From NCBI RefSeq assembly GCF_003597395.2, contig NC_133773.1:147793272-147857271 (forward strand): DNA of 64,000 bases. Reading direction: 5' to 3'. How positions within the stretch are numbered: position 1 is the first letter of the stretch; each line of letters starts with the position of its first letter. Position numbers and translations under genes: made by a program. Source of the stretch: Chelonoidis abingdonii. Its lineage: Eukaryota; Chordata; Testudines; Testudinidae. The notes under the pieces were generated by a model. The model was not told the DNA's origin. It saw only the letters and a list, made by a program, of their open reading frames with translations, and made no database searches. Below are positions 44,201-56,200 of this stretch, in pieces.

Positions 44201-47200
44201 TCCTGGTAGAGGGGCAGGGGAATCGGGTTGGCTATCAAGTGGTCCAGCAACTTGGTGTACCAGTGTTGCCGGGGCCACGCAGGGGCAATCAGAATCAGAC
44301 GAGCCCTGTCCCTGTGAAGTTTCACGAGAACCTTGTGCACCAACGGAAAGGGTGGGAAGGCGTTAAACAGGTGGTTCGACCAAGACATTAGGAAGGCGTC
44401 TGATATCGAGCCCGGGGCAAGGCCCTGGAAGGAGCAGAACCTCTGACACTTCCGGTTGCTGCGGGAGGCGAAGAGGTCTATGCAGGGAAAACTCAACGTC
44501 TGGAAGATCGAATGAACTCCGTCCGGGCGAAGTGACCACTCGTGGCCGAGAAATGACCTGCTGAGCTGATCTGCTAGAGTGTTCTGGACTCCCGGAAGGA
44601 AGGACGCCACTAGGTCTATAGAGTGGGCTATACAAAATTCCCACAGCTGGATCGCCTCCTGACAGAGGGGGAGAGAACGAGTCCCTCCCTGCTTGTTTAT
44701 GTAGTGCATCGCGGTGGTGTTGTCCGTGAGCACTAGAACGCAACGGTCCGGTCCTGCAGATGATGAAGGAAAGCCTGGCAGGCAAGGTGAACTGCTCGTA
44801 GCTTCCCGAATGTTATGTGCAACGTTCAGCTCCTGGACAGACCAAAGGCCTTGCGTGCGACGATGGCCTATGTGAGCCCCCAGCCAAGAGACGACGCGTC
44901 TGTTGTTAGGGATACAGACGGTTGTCTCGGGTGGAACGGCATGCCTCCGCACACCAGGGAAGGTGTTAGCCACCAGCTGAGGGAGCCTAAGACACTCTGA
45001 GGAACCGTGACGACCATGTCTTTGGCATCCCTGTGTGGGCGGTAAATGGAGGCCAGCCAGACGTGAAGGGAGGCGCGAAAGGCGAAGTTTGGTGTGGGTT
45101 TGGTCACGAAAGTGCACGCAGCCATATGGCCGAGGAGGCTGAGGCAGGCACGGGCTGAGGTCGTCAGGAAGGTCTGAAGGCTTTCTATGGCAGCGACTAT
45201 TGTCCGAAACTGGGATAGCGGGAGGTAGGCTGTTGCGAGCGTGGAGTCTAGAATGGCTCCAATGAATTCGATTCTTTGAGTGGGCACTAGAGTGTGGACT
45301 TGCCTATATTGACCATCAGGCCCAATCGCTCGAATAGGTCCATGACAATGGCAACATGTCTGGAGACCTGAGCCTCGGAGGTCCCACGGATAAGCCAGTC
45401 GTCTAGGTAGGGGAAGACGCGGATGCGCCGATGACGGAGGAAGGTGGCCACTACAGCCATACACTTTGAAGACGCGTGGGGCAGTGGAGAGGCCAAACGG
45501 GAGGACCGTAAATTGGTAGTGTCGACGATGCACCATAAACCATAGGTACCGTCTGTGTGGAGGGTAAATGGAGATATGAAAGTATGCATCCTTCATGTTG
45601 GGAGCAGCGTACCAGTCTCCCGGATCCAGGGATGGGATGATGGTCCCCAGGGACACCATGCGGAACTTCAACTTCTTTAGGAAGGCATTGAGACCGCGGA
45701 GGTCCAGGATGGGTCGGAGACCTCCTTTTGTCTTGGGGATTAAGAAGTATCGGGAGTAAAACCCCTTGCCCCTGAACTCCTCCGGTACCTCCTCTATAGC
45801 TCCGATTTCTAGGAGCGTGCGGATCTCCTGCCAGAGGAGTTGCTCGTGAGAGGGGTCCCTGAAGAGGGACGGGGAGGGCAGGTGGGGAGGGAGGGGGTGA
45901 AATAAACTGGAGATGGTATCCAAACTCCACCGTGCGTAGGACCCAACAATCTGAGGTCAATTGGGCCCACGCAGGGAGGAAGGAGGAAAGACGGTTGGAA
46001 AACTGGAGAGGATTCCGGGAAAGGACTGGTGCTGTGCTCTCGGGCGCACCTTCAAAAGTTTTGCTTTGGTCCCGCTGATGGTTTGGCGGGACCATTATTT
46101 TGGCCTCCTTGAGAACCCGACTGCCGTCTGCAGTTCCCGCGACCACGCCTCCTACTAAAGTCTTGTCGAGGCCGGGGCGGGGGGTAAGGGCGCTGTGGTT
46201 GGGCCTGGAAAGACCTGCGTTGGGTCCGCGGGGTATGCATCCCAAGGGAACGCATGATAATGAGATTGTCCTTGAGACTCTGGAGTCTAGGGTCCGTTTT
46301 CTCTGAGAAAAGGCCCTGGCCCTCGAACGGAAGGTCCTGAATAATATGTTGCAGCTCGGGGGGTAGACCCGAGACCTGCAACCACAATATTCTCTGCATC
46401 ATAATCCCGGAGGCTACGGTTCTAGCCGCCGAGTCAGCAGCGTCGAGAGAGGCCTGTAGGGAAGTCCGAGCTACTTTCTTCCCTTCCTCCAGGAGGCTGT
46501 GAAATTCTGGCCGGGAGTCCTGTGGGATCAGTTCAGCGAACTTACCCATCGACTGCCAGGTTTTATAATTGTACCTGCTGAGGAGGGCCTGCTGGTTAGC
46601 TACCCGCAGTTGAAGACCCCCTGCGGAGTAGACCTTACGCCCCAGCAGATCCATTCATCTAGCCTCCCGCGATTTTGGGGCAGGGGCTTGTTGGTTACAG
46701 ATTGCATGACCAGAGAGCACGGAGGAGGATGGGTATATAGATATTCATACCCTTTAGAGGGTACCATATATTTTCTTTCCACGCCTCTGGCCGTAGGAGG
46801 GATAGATGCTGGAGACTGCCAAATAATGTCTGCTTTGGCTTGGATAGACCGAATAAATGGCAGAGCCACGCAAGTCGGGGCATCTGCAGATAATATGTCT
46901 ATGACTGGGTCCTCCACCTCCGGGACCTCCTCCACCTGCAGGTTGATATTTAAAGCAACTCGCCAGAGAAGATCCTGGTGGACTCGGAGGTCAATCGGGG
47001 GCAGGCCTGATGCTGTCGTACCGGCTACTGCCTCATCTGGCGAGGAGGACGATGACAGGCCTGGGACGAGTGGCTCGTGTTGAGGCTCCTGTTCCAGGGG
47101 ATCATCGGAATCCAGGAGGACCTGAGGGTCCTGCGTCAAAGCCAAAACGACCGTATCTGCTGGAGGAGGTCGGCTAATAGTGGCCTCCGGTGCACGATGG

Positions 47201-50200
47201 TCTGACGGAGCGGACCGAGATGTAACTGTGGGTTCGCCCTGGGCTTGGTAATATGCCCAGGGCGTCCAGAATGACCACTGCGGAGCTTGTTCTGTGCTCT
47301 GGGCCTCCGGGAGGACACGCTTCTGTGGGTCCAAATCCCCATAGACAGAGCTGTCAGCGCGGGAAGACTCCGATGGGTGTCATGATGGCCATGGTGGAGC
47401 CAAGAGTCCGTGAGAGGGACCCCTGTGAGTGGGGTACCGGACATCGTGCCGCTTCGGAGAACGGTACCGGGAGTTGTACCGGTGCCGAGAGGGAGACCGG
47501 GACCTGCGACCAGCGCGGTGCCGGGAGGTCGACCGGGATCGAGAAGATCAGTGGTAAGAGCGACTACGGCAGGAGCGGTGCCGGGAGCTGGACCACCATG
47601 CGGAGTATCTGTCCGGAGACTGAGACCTGGAGTGGTGCCACGAGTGCGACCGGTACCGAGAAGGGGATCGGTACCGGGACTGCGAGCGGCGCCCGGATCT
47701 GGACCGGCGATGAGATCGGGAATGGTGCCAGGATCTTGATCTCGAACAGTGCCTGCCGGCAGCTTCAGTGGAGGATGGCCTGACCAGAGCAGGTTTTCTC
47801 ACTGATGTAAGAACCCGCACCGGCGGTGCCGGGGGTTGAGGCAGGGTGGGCTCTGTTAGAGCAATAAGTTCCCTCGCCGTCGAGAAGGTCTCTGGCGTAG
47901 TGGGAACAAGAAGCTCAACCGAGGCACGTGCCACGGAACTGTCGCGCACCAGACTCAACGGCTCTTGCATGGCCGGAATCAACGGTGCCGATACCGCCGG
48001 TGCCGCAGCAGGTGTTGGTGCCAGGTGACTCGGCTGTGGTTGGCGCTCAGACCGCAGTGGAAGAGTTGTAGCCACAGGAGCTTTAGCCTGCTTAGCCCGT
48101 GGGGAGAGGGAGCGGTGCCGGGCTGCCTTCTGTGCCGGAGATGGCTGGTGCCGGGGTGTTCTGATGGTGCCGGCGCTCTCCGGTGCCGATGAAGCACTCC
48201 TCCCCAGTGTGGGCTGCGCGGCACTCGGTGCCGAGGCTGGAGGAGTGAGGGCCACCTCCATTAGGAGCTGTTTTAAACGAGAGTCTCGCTCCTTTTTTGT
48301 CTGTGGTTTGAAGATTTACAAATGCGGCACTTATCAGTCAGATGAGATTCCCCCAGGCACTTCAGGCAGGGGTCGTGGGGGTCTCCTGTTGGCATCGGCT
48401 GGCGGCAGGCCGAGCACTGCTTGAAGCCCGGTGAGCCCTGAGAGGGGAAGAGGCTAATCCCCCAACCCTGTAAACTATATACACTAAGTACGTTAACAAA
48501 ACTAATAAAGAATAAGTACAACTATAAAACTATATACACAGAAAGTACAAGAACGGGTGAAGAGCTAGGTAATTGTAGAAAGGCTAAGCTGCGCTCCACT
48601 GTTCCAATGACCGACACAGGCAGTAAGAAGGAACTGAGGAGCGGACGGGTCGGCAGGGGTATATATTCGGTGCCGTAGCGGCGCCACGCCAGGGGGCACC
48701 CAGCTGACCTGCCGGGTGTTGCTAGGGTAAAAATCTTCCGATGAACATGCACGCGGCACGCGCACACCTAATCGGAATGGATATGAGCAAGCACTCGAAG
48801 AAGAACTCTGCTTTTTACTGCTTCATTCATAGATTCCAAGGCCAGAGGAGATAACTTTCAACATGTAGTCTGACTTCCTGCATAGCACAGACCAAAGGAT
48901 TTCCCTGAATTAATTCCTGGGTGAACTAGGCAGATCTTTTAGAAAAACATCCAAGCTGGATTGAAAGTTTCCAGTGAAGGAGAATCTACTGCAGCCATTG
49001 GTAAGCTGGTAATGGGCAATGGGATGGATCCCTTGATAATTACCTGTTCTGCTCAGGGGCAGTGAATTGTATGGGTCCATGGTGCCCGAGCTCCAGCAAA
49101 TTCAGGGTGTAGGGGCCCGGCTCCACCAATGTTCGGGGTCAGGTCTCTCCCTCGGCTCCACCTGCTGCCCCTGCACACACCCCCAGAGCGTCTCTGCCTG
49201 CGTTGGGCAGCGGGCTGCTGCCCCCTGCAGTTCCACGCTGCGCTCCCTTGCCAGCTATTGACGGCTGCAAAGGAGTGGTGCTGCGGGCAGGCTGAGGCGG
49301 CGGCTGCACCTGTGGAGGGAGGAAGTGCATGGCAGCCCCTTGCTTGGCAGGCGACTCCAAGGGGAGGGGGAGGCTTATCCTGGCTGGACCTCCTGAGCAG
49401 CAGCCTGGCGGGGCTTGGGTGAGTGTCATGCTGGGGGGACCAGGGAGGGCCCCCTCCCCGGATCTCGTTGCTGCCAGCAGGGAGAGGGCTGGGGGGAGTC
49501 CTCTCTGGCCCCCCGCCCCAGCCCTGGAGCAGTCTGCCTGCTGCACCCCAAAATCATTCCCGGCCCAGCCCCACGCCCTGCACCCCCTCCCATATTCAAC
49601 CCTCTGTCCCAGCCCAGAGCCTGTACCTAGCACCCCAAACCTTTTCCCGAACCCCCTCCTATACCCCAACCCCCTGTCCCAGCCCAAAGCCCGCACCTAG
49701 CACTCAAACTCCTTCCCAGAGCCTACACCCCTCCTGCACCCAAACTCTCTCCCAGAGCCTGCATCCCAAACCCTCCTGCACCCAAACTCCCTCCCAGAGC
49801 CTTAGGCAGCTGTGTGTGTGTGTGTGTGTGTGTGTGTTGGGGGGCAGGACTTGGACCCATTCTGGGCACCACCAAAAATTATACAAACCTGCCCCCCCCT
49901 GGTTCTGTCCATTACCTCTGAAACACCTGGCATTGGCCACTGTTGGGAGACGTGATACTGGGCTAGGTGCACCTTTGGTCTGACCCAGTCTGGCTGTTCT
50001 TATGTTCCAGTGATTAATTGAGAACATAGGAGTGAAAGGGACCCCCTGGGGCACTGAAGTCAGGAAGCCACATCATACAGTCTGCTTTATAAACTTATCA
50101 AGATCCATCTTAAAACCAGTTTGGTTTCTTGTCCCCACTACTCCTACTGGGAGATGGTTCCAGAACCTCCCTCCTCTGAGGATTAGAAATCTTCTAATTT

Positions 50201-53200
50201 CCATCCCAAATTTACTCTCAGCCAGTCTATCCCCATTTATTCTTTGCTAACACTGTCCTTTAGCTTCAATAGCTCTTTTCCCTCTCTGCAGTTAAGCCTC
50301 TAATGGATTTATAGAGAGCAGGCATTTTCCTTCTCAGGCTTCATTTTGCTAGACTGTACAAGGCAAGCTGTTTTAGTCTTCTCTCACAAAACAGCCCACA
50401 ATTCCCCTACACGTCCTACTAGCTCTTCTCTGCACATGCTGCAGTTTGATTTAGTCTTTTTGAACATGCATGACCAGAACTGTACACAATATTCTGGATG
50501 AGGTTTTTTACCAGTGCTTTGTACAATGGGATTAATGTTTCCCCATCTCTACTGGAAATACCTCACCTCATACATCTTAGGACTTCCCTTTGCCTTTTTT
50601 AATGGCTGCATCACATTGGTGGCTTATAGTCATCTTATAAGAATATAACGTAAGAACATAGAACATAAGAACAGGCATACTGGGTCAGACCAAAGGTCCA
50701 TCCAGCCCAGTATCCTGTCTACTGACAGTGGCCAATGCCAGGTGCCTCAGAGGTAGTGAACCAAACAGGTAATGATCAAGTGATCTCTCTCCTGCCATCC
50801 ATCTCTTATGATTGACTAATGCACCTAAGTCTTTCTCCTCCTTTGTTATTTCCACCTGATCAGTCCCCATCTTATAGCAGAAATTCCTACTAGTCCCTAA
50901 GTGCAGCATGACTTCACAGTTTGTGTTATTACATTTAATCCCATTACTATTACTCCAGTTCTCAAGGTCATCCATTTCTTCCTAAATGATATTCCAGTCG
51001 TCCTCTGCATTGACAATGCCTCCCAACTTTGTGTCGTCATCAAAGTTCACTAGGCATAGTGGATAGGGGGAAGCAGAAGATGCGATAGATCTTCATTTCA
51101 GTGAGGCTTTTGACACAGTCCTCATTACATTCTCATAAGCAAACCAGGGAAATGTGGTTTAGATGAATTACTATAGGATGTGTGCACAACTAATTGAAAG
51201 ACCATACCCCAAGAGCAGTTATTAGTGGTTTGCTGTCAAACAGGAAGGCTGTATCTAGTGGGTTCCCACAGGGGTCAGTCCTGGGTCCAGTACTATTCAA
51301 TATGGGATGCATAAACAGCGGAATCGTGAGTAGGAGTAGCGAGGTTATTTTACCTCAGTATATGGCACTGATGCAACCACTGATGTAATATTGTTTTCCA
51401 GTTCTGGTGTCCACAATTGAAGAAGGATGTTAATAAATGAGAGAAGGTTCAGAGAAGAGCCACAAGAGTAATGAAAGGATTAGAAAACATTCTTTGTAGT
51501 GATAGACTCAAGGAGCTCAATCTATTTAGCTTAACAACGAGCAGGTTAAGGGGTGATTTGATCACAGTCTACAAGTATCTACATAGGGAACAAATATTTA
51601 ATAATGGGCTCTTAAACCTAGAAGACACAGGTATGACATGATTCAATGGCTGAAAGTTGAAGCTAGACAAATTCAGACTGGAACTGAGGTGTAAATTTTT
51701 AATGGTGAGAGTAATTAACCACTGGAACAATTTACCAAGGATTGTAGTGGATTCTCCCCCATCTTTTCCATCAAGATTGGATGTTTTTCTAAAAGATTTG
51801 CTCTAGGAATTATTTTGAGGAAGGTCTATGGCCTGAGTTATACAGGAGATCAGCCTAGATGACCACAATGGTACCTTCTGGCCTTAAAACCTATGAAAAG
51901 TGATGTTAACAGGTATCACTTTTCACAGCAGACTTACCCAGCCCAGGAAATCCTGGGGACAAATTAAGCCCTGGATGGGGGTGTCAGGGGAGGTAGTGGG
52001 GGCCAGAGGCAATGGGAGGGGATAGTAGGAGGCTAGGGGAGGCAGCGAAGGGCTGGAGTTTGAAGTCCTGTGGACAGAGCCTTCTGTCCTGCCACCCCAG
52101 AAGCCCAAAGCTTGAGCCCCACCACCCATGGGAAGGTGGGGAACTCACCTGCTGCCGGCTCCTCCAGTGTTGTGCCCCAGATGTCTCCAGAGGGTGGGCA
52201 GGGCCCAGCCCCTGCTGGTGGCCCCAGCAACTAACACCAAGCCGGTGCATCCAGGAGCAAGAGGGATGGGGAGGTGTCGCTACTTTGTCCCTCCACCCCC
52301 ACAATCACCACCCAGGAGGCTGTGGCCACAAGAAAAGTTCCTGGTGGCCACATGCGGCCACGGTATCTGCAGTTGAGAAATGCTGGTCTAGGGTTACTCG
52401 GTCCTATCTTTGTACAATGGGCTGGATTTGATGACTTCTGTACGTCCCTTCCAGCTCTACATTTCTATGGTTCATTAGTACACTCCTGCCTATTGTACCA
52501 ATCTCATTAATGAAAATATTACATCAGCTTCGGTCCCAAGTCCACTCCTTGAGGAACTCCACCAGTAATGTCCCTCCAGCCTGTGGTCATTTCCCTTTCT
52601 GCCAGCTTCTTGCCCACCTTATAATTCCTGTACTCGTTACCGTCTTCTCTACCTTAACTAATAATTTCTCATGTGGCACTATATCAAATGGTTTTCTGAA
52701 ATTCAGATAAATTAGATCTACGGCTTTTATCTTGTCTAAGAAATCAGTTATCTTATCAAAGAAAGATATCAGGTTAGTCTGGCATGATCTAGCTGCATTT
52801 CATTCTATTTTCCATTTACCTTCATGTCTTTAAATATTCTTTCCTTCAAAATTTGTTCTAAAACCTTGCATACTATTGAGGTCACAATAATAGGTGCCTG
52901 GATCACTTTCCCCCCCTTTCTTAAATTACACTCCGTTAAAAATGTGTGTCTTATTTCAAGTCTGGATTTGTCAGTGCATCTGCTGGAAGAACTCACAGGC
53001 ACAGCTGTGGACTAAACACAGAAGCTGCAGGTCCTTGGGACAGCTCTCCTGGAGCAGGCTGGACTCTTTCCCCCCAGACTGATGCCTGCCTTTGCCCCAG
53101 TCACAGATCCCATGCAGACCGCAGCTTGCTTGCACTCACCAGCAAGCTGTGACACAGAGCATGGAAGTTGTGCTGGTTCATCTCCAGCTCATCCCAATCC

Positions 53201-56200
53201 AGCTGCCAACAACTCGTAGGTTTAATGATGAAGGGAAGCCCAAACAGCGCTGACTCACAAACCCCTTCAGCCTTCAGAGCCCTGCAAAAACAAAGGGCAA
53301 CCTGGTGAAGACTGTCTGTGTTCAACCCATAGCAAAAGAAACTGACTGTTAAACACTTACTCCCTGGGTGTGGTGGTGGTGCAGGGTCTGGGATCCCACC
53401 CACGCCTGGTGCCAGTGCCCTAAAGACACACTGGTGTGTGTGTGTGTGTGGGGAGAATCCAACCCATACCTGGTGCCAATGGCCTAAACATTCACTGGAG
53501 GTGGGGGTATCCAACCCACACCCAGTGCCAGTGATTTAAACACTCACCTTCCTGGAGGGGACCCAACCCATACCCAGTGCTCTAAATACACACTGCTGGG
53601 GGTGGATGGGGGACTTCAACCCCCAGCCCTTGGTACCAGCAGCCATACCACCATCTGCCGTGATCCTGCCATCCTGCTGGGTCTGCTCACTACTTTGCTG
53701 GGAGAGCTCAGAGTAAAGCTGAGCTGCTGCACGAAGGCAGGGTTTGCTATTCTATCTGGTCAGCACAGAATCAAGTACCTCACACTATGTGACTGATAGT
53801 GCCCTCTTTTGTATGAGCTATAAATACTAATCACTCATGTGTCTCAGTCACATCCCAGCTCAGGCAATGACATTCTTTCCTAAACAATTTCAGCTGGATC
53901 ATGATTCTCCTTCACTTTCCATCCTAAACTCTGATGTTGTGTGCTGTTAAACAGCTGCTGTATCTCACCCCAGAGGTTGCTGCTTTTTAGTGGTGTCTGA
54001 AGTGTTCCCTCTGTAGCCTCGTGGGCGGTTGGAAAGGGTTGTTTAGTCAATATGTGTAAGTGCTTTGAACATGTACAGTTGTATACATGTTCTAAGTATT
54101 TTTTAATGAATCTTTGGTATAATCACAAATTTATACAAAGGTGACTGGGAGGGATTGTAAAATCATTGCATACAAAGCTGTTCATTAATTAAATAAAATC
54201 CCTTCTATGCACAAGCCACAGAAAAGAACCTGTCTCTATTACTATCATTATTAATTATTATTACTGGAACAACTGCCTGATGGGAAGGAGAAGTGTAAGT
54301 TTGACTTGGAGGCCTGAGAAAAATAGCACTGCCTTATTCAGATATTTGTAGCTTTCCCATCACCATGTCACACAGGCACTGGACTGTACAGGACCAAACT
54401 GTATGTGGGACCAGCTACTAACTCATTTGCAACAGGGGCTGGGGGCCGTGATTCCGCCCTGGCAAGCCTGACAAAGTATTTTTCCTGCTGTTGTACCTGG
54501 TGGTGGAATAACTGCCTCAAGTATCTGCTTGTCTGGTGTCCTCCTATGCTAACTGCTAATTTTCTCTTTGCAGAATGATGTCACGGCATCGTCATTTGCT
54601 AAGCTCCAGTCACTAGGGGGAGCTCTGGCTCTGAAAAAGCATTTGGCTTCAGCCTGCTCAGTCCGTAACCTAAGAGTGTGTGACAAGATTGCTCATAACG
54701 TGACTCCATCTTTTCAATGCAGGTAAATGAACAGCGTGAGTTGAACTCTGGAGAGGGAGGGAGAAGTCAGAGATGGGCCACCTGGCAACACTGCTTTGTA
54801 CAAACAGTCCATCCTCCTGTTGTTTCTTGCATCTCTTTCCTTCTGTGGGTTTTTGTCTCCCTGCTTGTCTCCTGAGGTTCAGTTTTCCCATGCCATGTGC
54901 GACAGGACAAGCTGTCACTGGGAAGTGAGGAAAAGGCCTCTGAAGAACAAATCAGAGCTCAATAGTAATCTACACTCCTACTCCCTATTTATGATGTAGA
55001 ACCCAGACCTCCCCTTTCCTCAGTACCACAAAGTACCACCAGGTGTCAGGGAATGGGAGTAGATCTCGGGCAGTATTGCCTCTTACCTGAAGGCTGGATT
55101 CAGGGCATGGAGCACAGTAGGAGCGAGCCATGTGAGGCTCCTGTCAGAGTGGGGGAAGGGAGGGCCTGGCTGTCTCCCTTCATGGCAAAGCCTGCTAGGA
55201 GATGGGAGGAGTCTGATGACTTTAAAATACAAACCCCTCACTTGGGCAAGGATAGGGAAGACAGCAGGGAGAAGGAGGTGAGGGGGCATGCCTGAGTGTG
55301 GCACTGGGAGGCAGGATCTGTGGGAAGTGCAGGTAGGGTCTTGGACAGCCTCATCTCTCTGGGCTTTAACTACTGCTGGATTGTGGCTGTGCTTGGGATT
55401 TCTGTTGTTCTGGAAGCTGGGCTATGTGCTACCTGGCATGTCTTGTGGTGCAATGAACACTTTGGTTTTTACAACACCACCCAGTGACAGTGCAGAAGCA
55501 TCCTGATACTGCTGTGCATGGTGTCATGCTGTGCGGCTGGTTGCATCTTGCATTCCAGGGTGAGGATTGTTCCATTCACTTAATCTGTGGGAGGTTTCAG
55601 AGTGGTAGCCATCTTAGTCTGTATCAGCAAAAACAACGAGGAGTACTTGTGGCACCTTAGAGACTAACACATTTATTTGGGCATAAGCTTGTGTGCCCAA
55701 ATAAATGTGTTAGTCTCTAAAGTGCCACAGGTCCTCGTTGTTTTTAATCTGTGGGGTTTCTCATTAACAGTGTCTGTCAGCAGGTTGCTGAAGGATGGAC
55801 GATCACTGCTCTGTGACCTTGCTTCAGCACTGAGCAGATGTGATAGTCAGCAGAAGGCAGCTAGTAGGATGGTGTTCCCAGATAGATATGCAGAGATACA
55901 GTCTGGTAATCTCAGGACCTGTTTCTTGCTTTCAGAACTCTACTCATCATACTCCTGCCGAGTGACACGCTAATGAGGTTTCAGTGTAACATTAATTCCC
56001 CAATAGCTGACATGCTGTGGTGTGCATAAAGGTGAGAAACTAAACAAACTCTTGCATGGTGACAGATTTCAGAGTGGTAGCCGTGTTAAGTCTGTATCAG
56101 CAAAAACAAGGACTCCTCGTTGTTTAAACAAACTCTGCACCTCTTGCAGAAAGGGCTTGTGCATTACGTACTTTATGACTCTGAGTTTATACAGTGTTGT

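Larger units (their letters stand above)
43000..48808 (-). mobile_element. DIRS-type tyrosine-recombinase retrotransposon, near full length, decayed
   Basis: The terminal inverted repeats are visible at about 43018-43062 and 48763-48806; both share TTGCTCATATCCATTCC and ATTAGGTG. Between them on the - strand lie a gag-like region, reverse transcriptase/RNase H and a tyrosine recombinase, the DIRS order. There is no LTR pair or integrase. The sequence around each inverted end (GTTACTCACC...TGTAACTGTTGTTC) also recurs at the second element. Frames are broken by several shifts, so it cannot be active as it stands. It lies in an M1AP intron in the same orientation as the gene. Confidence 0.92.
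41937..53139 (-). other. M1AP: M1AP intron carrying the first DIRS element
   Basis: The donor CTG|GTGAGT is at 53139 and the acceptor TTTTAG ends at 41937; 11.2 kb. About half is the DIRS element 43000-48808. The rest is CR1 fragments, a G/C-rich repeat, a (TG)n run near 49811-49838, and sequence without recognised features (42000-42990, 49046-49530, 51900-52384). Confidence 0.85.
53282..56171 (-). other. M1AP: M1AP intron
   Basis: The donor AAA|GTACGT is at 56171 and the acceptor ends at 53282; 2.9 kb. It holds two inverted Penelope-like insertions and a short (GT)n run near 53433-53450. The rest, including 53500-55579, shows no recognised element. Confidence 0.85.
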
